Of a DNA stretch of 28,798 bases, positions 23,088-28,798 are shown in pieces. The stretch is from Gemmatimonadota bacterium (GTDB lineage Bacteria > GCA-2686955), in contig NYZA01000097.1 in the NCBI GenBank assembly GCA_002686955.1, forward strand, positions 1 to 28,798, written 5' to 3'. Numbering within the stretch: the stretch's first letter is position 1; each line of letters opens with the position of its first letter. The translations under genes and the position numbers were made by a program. The notes beneath the pieces are model-generated. The model was given only the letters and a program-made list of their open reading frames with translations. It was not told the DNA's origin and did not search any database.

Positions 23088-25733
23088 ATGCGCCTGCTGC
23101 AAGAAGAGCCACCAGGACGCTGGGCGGCGCCGCGACGTGCCACATTGGGCAGACGCACCTCCTTCCTCTTTGTCTCGGTCTTCTTCGTTCTGATGTTCTT
23201 CTTGGGCGCGTTGCTCTTATCAAAAACCGAACCGGGAATCCGTCATCGGATTAAGGCGCATGGACTACGCGGCGCCATCAAGCTCGACACCGCGCACCTT
23301 TCTCAGGTCCTCAAGGGTCAAACGCCACATGTTGATATTCCGCATATGGAGATCAGCATGAAGAAGGATGCGTATCGAAAGATCGTGACAAAGCGAGAGG
23401 AATCTCTCGGGAAGCCGATTTTTCTCACCAGTGCAGACGACTACGTGCGCGCCTTCGTAAGAGTTGGGGAGGATCTATCAGAAGTGAAAATGCGACTGAA
23501 GGGGGATTGGATCTTCCAACTCCAAGACAGCCAAAAATGGTCCTTCCGTATAGAGGTAAAGGGCGACGACAGTATTCTAGCGATGAAACGCTTTTCTATT
23601 CATCATCCCAGGAGCCGAAACTACATAGGGGAGTGGCTCCTGCACCGTGCCTTGAAGAGATCCGACGTCATCGCGCTGAGGTACGAGTTTGTGGATGTGA
23701 CTCTAAACAACCGAGATTTGGGAATCTACGCTATCGAAGAGCACTTCGAAAAGCGCTTGGTAGAGAACAATCGGCGCCGTGAGGGTCCCATTGTGAGGTT
23801 CAATGAGGACCTCTGGTGGAAGGATGCGCTGCAGTTCCACAATGCGCCGCCGGAAAGCAAAGGGACAGGCAGCAGAGATTTCATGGCCGCCAGCGTGGAT
23901 GCGTTCAAGACCACCGAGACACTCAACGATCCCGTCTTGGGTGAGCAGTTCATAACGGCCGCCAATCTGCTCGAGGCAACGCGCCTTGGACAGTTGACAG
24001 CGAGTGAGGCTTTTGATGTGGACCGAATGGCAACCTATGTTGCAATGCTGGATCTTTTTGGCGGCTGGCACGCGATCACGTTTTTGAATGTACGTTTCTA
24101 CTATAATCCCGTGACATCGCTGCTTGAGCCCATCGCTTTCGATGCCAACGCCGGCAAGAGAATCTCCTGGCTGATAGGCGAGGGCAGGCAGATCAACGAT
24201 CGAGAGGACGCCGGTTACAAAACGTTCAGAACCGTCTTGTTCAGCGATCCCGTCTTCTACAAGGCCTATGTTCGTGAGTTGCTACGCATATCCGACCCGA
24301 CCTGGCTAGACATATTCTTTGCTGAGATTGGAGATGAGCTGGACCAGAACCTCGCTATTCTGCGATCAGAGTTTACAGGATTCCCGTTTTCGCAAGCCAT
24401 CTACTATCAAAACGCGGAATACATACGAAGCATGTTGATCCCGTCGGCTCCAGCTGTGCATGCCTATGTCGAAGACCAGGAAGCAACCGCGCCGGGCAGA
24501 CTGCTGGTGCGGGCTGGCAACATTCAAAAGCTCCCGGTTGAGGTTTTGGGTTTGGGCTCGAAGAATAAAGACCATCTTTACGATCTCTCCGATCGAGAAG
24601 TCGTGCTTCAACCACGGTTGAGCAACGTTCATTACATTCCCATCGATATTGCCTTGACAGAGGATGCCGCCGTCACCGCTCTCGAGCCGCAGGATCTCTA
24701 CATGGAGTATCGGATTCTTGGGACTGGCTCCGAAGGACTACGGCAAATCGATCTATACCCGTGGCCATTCCTTGCGGAAGATTTTGCGGCGGACTATCTG
24801 GCGAAACGAACCCCCAACGTTGCGGACTTCGACTTCCTGGTCACGGACGAAAAGGAGCGCGAGATCCGAATCCAACCGGGTGAATGGACGCTCTATGAGA
24901 GCCTGGTGATCCCTAGTGGGTACCTGGTCCGTTGCGGAGAGGGCACGCAGATCAAGCTCACAAACGGGTCGAGCGTGATTAGCTACTCGCCGCTGCAGGT
25001 CATCGGAAGCGATGACGCGCCGGTGGTTTTCAGCGGGGAGGATGACGGGGGCGGCGTTATCTGTTTGAACGCCGAAGGCCTGACGACATTGGATCACGTG
25101 TTCTTCGAGGGGCTCGCAGCCCCTATTCGCGCCGCCGGCCAGCTCACAGGCGCGGTCACTTTTTACGAATCGAATGTGAACATCAGTCGCAGCCGTTTCG
25201 TTGGTGCCAGGTGTGAGGATGCGCTGAACATCGTGAGGTCGAATTTTCAGCTTCAGCAGTGCCTGATCGCCGACGCATTGTCAGACGGCTTGGACGTCGA
25301 TTTCGGAAGCGGCTCGATCCGCAACTGCTCCTTCATCGGTACGGGCAATGATGCGATCGATCTTGCAAATAGCAAGGCGATTGTCGAGGACTGCAACGTT
25401 GTGCGCGCCGGTGATAAGGGTCTGACGGTTGGCGAGGACAGCGAAGCGACGGTTCACAATCTCCGCGTTGCAGATAGCTTCATCGCTATTGGCAGCAAAG
25501 ACGCCTCGAAAGTAACCATAGACAGTCTGTCGGTAACACGCTGCGACTACGGACTTACCGCGTATCAGAAAAAGCCGGAGTTCGGCCCTGCAGAGCTGTC
25601 GGTCGAGGCGCTCTTGATTGAAGATGCGATGGTGGATGAGTTGCTCATAGAAGAGGGGTCTACGATTACCGTGGCCGGTGAGCTGCATACGGGTGCCGTG
25701 ACCGATGTCGTTGGCATTCTTTATCCGGAATAG
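23088..25733 (+). CDS. Membrane-anchored CotH-kinase-like protein with C-terminal parallel beta-helix
   Basis: 881 aa. A single N-terminal membrane anchor lies at about 25-46 (SFLFVSVFFVLMFFLGALLL) after a basic, Arg-rich cytoplasmic tail, so the bulk is outside the inner membrane. Residues about 95-460 resemble the CotH kinase family: 'MRLKGDW', 'KWSFRIEVKG', 'MKRFSIHHPRSRNYIGEW', 'LGIYAIEEHFEKRLVEN' and a DxN segment (EPIAFD352ANAG). CotH is an atypical protein kinase of spore coats. A linker domain follows, then about 600-875 forms a right-handed parallel beta-helix, with repeats such as 'SRSRFVGARCEDALNI', 'QQCLIADALSDGLDV', 'IRNCSFIGTGNDAIDL'. In VTC/DUF4956 loci such proteins are recurrent, but the substrate is not known to me. 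Its position between DUF4956 and VTC, with one-base spacing before it, implies joint action. Confidence 0.85.
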   Translation: MRLLQEEPPGRWAAPRRATLGRRTSFLFVSVFFVLMFFLGALLLSKTEPGIRHRIKAHGLRGAIKLDTAHLSQVLKGQTPHVDIPHMEISMKKDAYRKIVTKREESLGKPIFLTSADDYVRAFVRVGEDLSEVKMRLKGDWIFQLQDSQKWSFRIEVKGDDSILAMKRFSIHHPRSRNYIGEWLLHRALKRSDVIALRYEFVDVTLNNRDLGIYAIEEHFEKRLVENNRRREGPIVRFNEDLWWKDALQFHNAPPESKGTGSRDFMAASVDAFKTTETLNDPVLGEQFITAANLLEATRLGQLTASEAFDVDRMATYVAMLDLFGGWHAITFLNVRFYYNPVTSLLEPIAFDANAGKRISWLIGEGRQINDREDAGYKTFRTVLFSDPVFYKAYVRELLRISDPTWLDIFFAEIGDELDQNLAILRSEFTGFPFSQAIYYQNAEYIRSMLIPSAPAVHAYVEDQEATAPGRLLVRAGNIQKLPVEVLGLGSKNKDHLYDLSDREVVLQPRLSNVHYIPIDIALTEDAAVTALEPQDLYMEYRILGTGSEGLRQIDLYPWPFLAEDFAADYLAKRTPNVADFDFLVTDEKEREIRIQPGEWTLYESLVIPSGYLVRCGEGTQIKLTNGSSVISYSPLQVIGSDDAPVVFSGEDDGGGVICLNAEGLTTLDHVFFEGLAAPIRAAGQLTGAVTFYESNVNISRSRFVGARCEDALNIVRSNFQLQQCLIADALSDGLDVDFGSGSIRNCSFIGTGNDAIDLANSKAIVEDCNVVRAGDKGLTVGEDSEATVHNLRVADSFIAIGSKDASKVTIDSLSVTRCDYGLTAYQKKPEFGPAELSVEALLIEDAMVDELLIEEGSTITVAGELHTGAVTDVVGILYPE

Positions 25734-25796
25734 GGAGTGATTTGAATGCGCTCGCATCGAGGCTTTTCTGCGCTTTGCCGCCCTGGAGCGCTCTAG

Positions 25797-26486
25797 ATGC
25801 AAGACATTGTGGACCAAGGATTTCGCTACGAGCGCAAGTTCCTCGTTGAAGGACTCGACCGGCATCAAGTAGTCTGTTCGATCAAGATGCATCCTGGGAT
25901 GTTCTCCGAGATCTACCACCCACGATTCGTGAATAGCCTCTATTTGGATTCGGTGGGATTCGACAGCTATTCCGCAAACGTCACTGGCGTAGCGAAAAGA
26001 GAAAAGGCCCGCATCAGGTGGTATGGGGAGCGGACGGAGAGGATTTCGAAACCTGTGCTGGAGTTCAAGATCAAGCGGGGCTTCCTGGGGCGCAAAGACC
26101 GCTTTCCACTCGAACCTATTGTGCTCGGCGACGGCTTCTCGCCCAGCTACTTCAGGCGCTTCATCAGAGCACAAAAGCTACCGCCCGAGGTGAAGGCGTT
26201 TCTGGCGCAACTCAGTGTGGTGTTGTTGAACCGCTACCACCGCTCCTACTACCTGTCCGCGGACAAGAGATTCAGAATCACCATCGATACCCACTTCGAG
26301 TACTTCAGAATCTCCGGCTTGCACAACAAATTTTTAGCGCGACAAGCAGACCATAATAGTGTTGTTGTCGAGCTGAAATACGGTCCACAAGACGACTCTC
26401 GGGCCGAGAAGATCACCAGCGCGTTTCCATTCAGGGTGACGAAGAACTCGAAATATGTGGAAGGTGTGGAGCGCTTATGGGTTTGA
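25797..26486 (+). CDS. VTC-domain polyphosphate polymerase-like protein
   Basis: 229 aa, the whole being a VTC catalytic domain of the triphosphate-tunnel (CYTH-like) fold. Tunnel residues are readable in order: FRYE12RK14F, NSLYLD51, K70-A-R72-I-R74-WYGE, LE89FK91, LNR146YHR149SYY, ITID164T, VE192LK194Y, NS218K219Y220. In yeast Vtc4 this fold makes polyphosphate from ATP at the membrane. There is no SPX domain or membrane segment, so membrane attachment would come from the DUF4956 partner. GGAG about 9 nt before the ATG supports the start. The 63-bp gap after the CotH gene holds no promoter that I can recognise, so it is probably the third gene of the operon. Confidence 0.92.
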   Translation: MQDIVDQGFRYERKFLVEGLDRHQVVCSIKMHPGMFSEIYHPRFVNSLYLDSVGFDSYSANVTGVAKREKARIRWYGERTERISKPVLEFKIKRGFLGRKDRFPLEPIVLGDGFSPSYFRRFIRAQKLPPEVKAFLAQLSVVLLNRYHRSYYLSADKRFRITIDTHFEYFRISGLHNKFLARQADHNSVVVELKYGPQDDSRAEKITSAFPFRVTKNSKYVEGVERLWV

Positions 26487-26500
26487 GATCCGCGCCAAGA

Positions 26501-26520
26501 CGGCAAGATACTCTTGCGCC
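26501..26520. terminator. Small stem-loop between convergent VTC and metallophosphoesterase genes
   Basis: GCAAGA-TAC-TCTTGC (26503-26517) is a perfect 6-bp stem, extended by a GG/CC pair with one bulge. It lies in the 61-bp gap between two converging stop codons. No U-run follows, so a role as terminator is only possible. Confidence 0.3.
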
Positions 26521-26547
26521 GGCCCTCAGAATCGCCCGTCGAAACTG

Positions 26548-27630
26548 CTACATGGGATTATCGTCACGGAATCGGTCGACCTTCGCGGCACGATCCGGAT
26601 GCTCGCGGTAGAAACGTTCCCAATACTCAACTCCGTAGTCCGTGAGTGGGCTTTCCACGCCCGTGACCAAGTTAGTGTTCTTCATCGTGACGACTCCATC
26701 TTTCACTGTGAAAGTCACGAACGAGTCACGATCGGTATTGCCCATTCCCGTAGCGATGTAGGTGAAGTGTTCATCCTTCATGTAGAACGTCTGCAAGTAG
26801 TTTCGACTCCCACCTATGTCACCCGCCAGCAAGAACACCCGCTTCTTTCTTGCAAGTGGCAGCAACAGGGGCCGTATTTCGTCGAGAAAGAAGCTCGATT
26901 CTCCGCGTGGTCCTTTCGGGTGCCGGTAGCGAAATACAGGCTCCATGATGGGGTTGTTGTAACTCCATATCACCATGTGGTTTAGAATAAACACATTTAT
27001 GATGACAGGATCCGACAATGCCCGTTGAATCTGACTCCGCAGGTAACGCAACTGCTCTGCTGAGACGGCAGATCCGAGTCCAATATGGAGAAAGACGAAG
27101 AGCTCGCTGCCGACCGTGAAATCGAAGTAAAGAGGGCCGAGCTTGCTTGCATACTTGGCAACGCCGCCTCGTCGGCCAATGAGGACGAGACCGCCTATCC
27201 CCAGAGCACTTGCCTTGATGTCGTGATTCCCCACCGCATTGAAGAAGGGCACCGGAATATAGGCGTTCACCCAGGTAGACATCTCCTTCAAGCTTCGATC
27301 GTTGATGTAAGCGTAGAGATCTCCCAGGGAGAGCACGAAGCGGGGATCATCAGTAAACAGACGTTGCACATTGTTGCGCAACAGCTGATTGGGGGAGATC
27401 CTCTCCCTGGGTCCGGAGCGGATGTGCCCGAGCGCGACGAAGCTGTAATCGCTCCAATCATCCGCGGGATTCAACGCCAAGCGATTGAAGCAGGAGGTGC
27501 CGGGTTGATGCTCGCACTCCGGCAGATCCGGGCCGATCGAGAGAGGCGTGTCGAAGATCATGGCTGCCGCCAAGAGGCTAACGATCACTATGCCCGCCAT
27601 CGTGACGCCTGCGCTCTTCTTCATGCCCAA
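26548..27630 (-). CDS. Membrane-anchored or secreted metallophosphoesterase-like protein with altered metal motifs
   Basis: 360 aa from a TTG at 27630, which has GGAG 7 nt upstream; the ATG at 27624, two codons later, is the alternative. An N-terminal hydrophobic segment (about 9-26) acts as anchor or signal. Calcineurin-like motifs are in order: the first motif reads VALGH69IR where most members have an Asp (GD-R or D-x-H); SLGD104LYAY; VGNH136D137; LNH218MV; and LLAGD271IGG where most have G-H-x-H. The two altered motifs make normal di-metal activity uncertain. It faces the VTC operon convergently and could act on phosphate polymers or phosphorylated surface material, but only the location suggests that. 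Confidence 0.8.
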   Translation of the reverse strand: MGMKKSAGVTMAGIVIVSLLAAAMIFDTPLSIGPDLPECEHQPGTSCFNRLALNPADDWSDYSFVALGHIRSGPRERISPNQLLRNNVQRLFTDDPRFVLSLGDLYAYINDRSLKEMSTWVNAYIPVPFFNAVGNHDIKASALGIGGLVLIGRRGGVAKYASKLGPLYFDFTVGSELFVFLHIGLGSAVSAEQLRYLRSQIQRALSDPVIINVFILNHMVIWSYNNPIMEPVFRYRHPKGPRGESSFFLDEIRPLLLPLARKKRVFLLAGDIGGSRNYLQTFYMKDEHFTYIATGMGNTDRDSFVTFTVKDGVVTMKNTNLVTGVESPLTDYGVEYWERFYREHPDRAAKVDRFRDDNPM

Positions 27631-27806
27631 ATCTTGTCTCCAGGTGGAGAAATGGCGCTACTTTCGGATTCTCGGCAAGGTCGTCAATTGGCGGTTGCTG
27701 CCGGCGTGGCGGAGTTCTTCTGCGCGGCTATCAGCGGATACTCGGTGAGAGAGCGAGAGCGCAGTATACATGCAGAATCGCCAGTCTTTCCATTTCGTTC
27801 CGTGCC

Positions 27807-28798
27807 CTATCTATCGTTGAATCCGAACTCACGGTTCTCCAGCTTGATGTCGGGCAGATCCTTGACCCGAAGGACCAGGAAGTAGCTCCAGACACCGGAG
27901 GACTCGCGCCAACTGAAGTTGCCGGTCCAGCAGTGGAGGTCCCGCGCAATCGACAGGAACTGACTCTCCTGCTCGCCGGTCGTCGCGTTGAACGACGTAC
28001 GATAGTCGAGCCGCCACTTCGGCGTCGGGTTGAAGCCGATCCCTCCGTTCAGGCGCAAGGTCGAAGGTGAATCTCTGGGCAGGGTCCAGGTGCCGTGGGC
28101 CGAGACCGACCAGGGGGAGCTCTCGGGCGACGCGTAGGGGTCGCCGGCGTACAGCTTCTCCCGTTCGGTCAGTTCGACGACCGCGTCCTCCTCGAGCGGC
28201 CCGGGCTCTTTATCGGGCGCCTCGATCGGCTCCGCACTTTGCCGGGCATCGAGCGTGATTGTCATCGTTCCCCGCTCCCTTTCGTATGGATCGTACGGCA
28301 TCGATGCTCGGATTCCGAGGCTCTTCGAGGGGGTCAATCGGACGGAAAGCGCCAGATTCGAAAAGCGCTGCGTGCCGGGCAGATCGCCCCGGACATCTCT
28401 TGTTCGATCGTAGCTTCCGGAGAGCTGCAATGAGAGCAGATCGATCCGCTCCTCCGCACCCTCCTCATCGGCCCACTTGACCTGCAGACTGTTAGAGAGC
28501 GAGTAGGAGAGGGATCGTCGAGCGCTCGGCGTCGCGGAGCTCCCGAGCCCGCTGTATCTGTCCCGCCGTGACCCATGCACTAACTGGAAGTACTGCTCGA
28601 AGTCAGGCGTATAAAACGCTGATATTCGCGGTGATACGGTGTGTAGTACCGCGCGTAGACGGCCGATGGAAGGTCGATAGAGCCCCTGGACGGCGGTGGA
28701 CATGCTGGCGTTGGCCTGCCAGGTGTGCCGGGCGGTCCAACCCACCTCGGTCTCACCTTTGGAGTGATCGGTGCGCCGATCGAACCAGCTCTCCTGAA
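27807..28798 (-). CDS. LptD-like LPS-assembly outer-membrane protein, 3' part only
   Basis: About 330 C-terminal residues; the frame is open to the window edge (upstream of the GTG at 28745 it reads QESWFDRRTDHSKGETE), so the start lies outside. The sequence is an alternating beta-barrel pattern with LptD-like pieces: 'IGRLRAVLHTVSPRISAFYTPDF', strands such as 'SLSYSLSNSLQVKW', 'KWRLDYRTSFN', and the C-terminal 'LHCWTGNFSW…LRVKDLPDIKLE', which matches the end of LptD in several FCB-type lineages. It would insert lipopolysaccharide in the outer leaflet with LptE. Whether the annotation LptD extends to a complete protein cannot be checked here. It is 176 bp from the metallophosphoesterase gene on the same strand. 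Confidence 0.82.
   Translation of the reverse strand, partial: QESWFDRRTDHSKGETEVGWTARHTWQANASMSTAVQGLYRPSIGRLRAVLHTVSPRISAFYTPDFEQYFQLVHGSRRDRYSGLGSSATPSARRSLSYSLSNSLQVKWADEEGAEERIDLLSLQLSGSYDRTRDVRGDLPGTQRFSNLALSVRLTPSKSLGIRASMPYDPYERERGTMTITLDARQSAEPIEAPDKEPGPLEEDAVVELTEREKLYAGDPYASPESSPWSVSAHGTWTLPRDSPSTLRLNGGIGFNPTPKWRLDYRTSFNATTGEQESQFLSIARDLHCWTGNFSWRESSGVWSYFLVLRVKDLPDIKLENREFGFNDR

Overview
The window is GC-rich DNA from a diderm (Gram-negative) bacterium. An LptD-like outer-membrane protein, a TolC-type outer-membrane factor with an RND metal pump, many secreted proteins with signal peptides, and an exoprotease ending in an 'NPFNP…'-type FlgD/T9SS-like C-terminal domain together suggest an uncultured lineage of the FCB superphylum (Candidatus Eisenbacteria or a relative). 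That placement is an inference from protein style; no rRNA or tRNA gene was seen to test it.

Layout. (1) 1-6736, plus strand: a metal-efflux operon with a TolC-like factor (5' end outside the window), a CusB-like adaptor with metal-binding HMBD modules at both ends, a CusA-like RND pump, and a small periplasmic DUF3347 protein. The first three genes overlap as ATGA. (2) 6737-6998: a cluster of degenerate GC-rich repeats ending in two strong hairpins. (3) 6999-13607, minus strand: secreted M28-PDZ-propeller peptidase, a coupled unknown secreted protein, and a secreted M6 metalloprotease. (4) 13689-17087, plus strand: a COG0523 (CobW-type) metal-chaperone GTPase and a lipoprotein amidase with a second, dead amidase domain. 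(5) 17149-20090, minus strand: two tandem paralogous secreted Asp-box/BNR propeller proteins. (6) 20423-21649, plus strand: a secreted subtilisin-like protease followed by a 163-bp palindromic repeat element and a terminator-like hairpin. (7) 22412-26486, plus strand: DUF4956, CotH-kinase/beta-helix and VTC polyphosphate-polymerase genes behind a near-consensus promoter, with a convergent metallophosphoesterase. (8) 27807-28798, minus strand: the 3' part of an lptD-like gene, cut by the window edge.

How the parts work together. The first operon should move Cu(I)/Ag(I) from the periplasm across the outer membrane. The middle is a secretome region with three unrelated exoprotease families (M28, M6, S8), cell-wall amidase and propeller proteins, consistent with degradation of external protein. 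The VTC/DUF4956/CotH operon looks like a membrane-associated polyphosphate or phosphorylation module. The most unusual observations are a pair of complete EF-hand loops inserted in the periplasmic part of the CusA-like pump, the composite CotH-beta-helix protein in the VTC locus, the pseudo-amidase domain, and the palindromic element that seems to separate the protease gene from its terminator.
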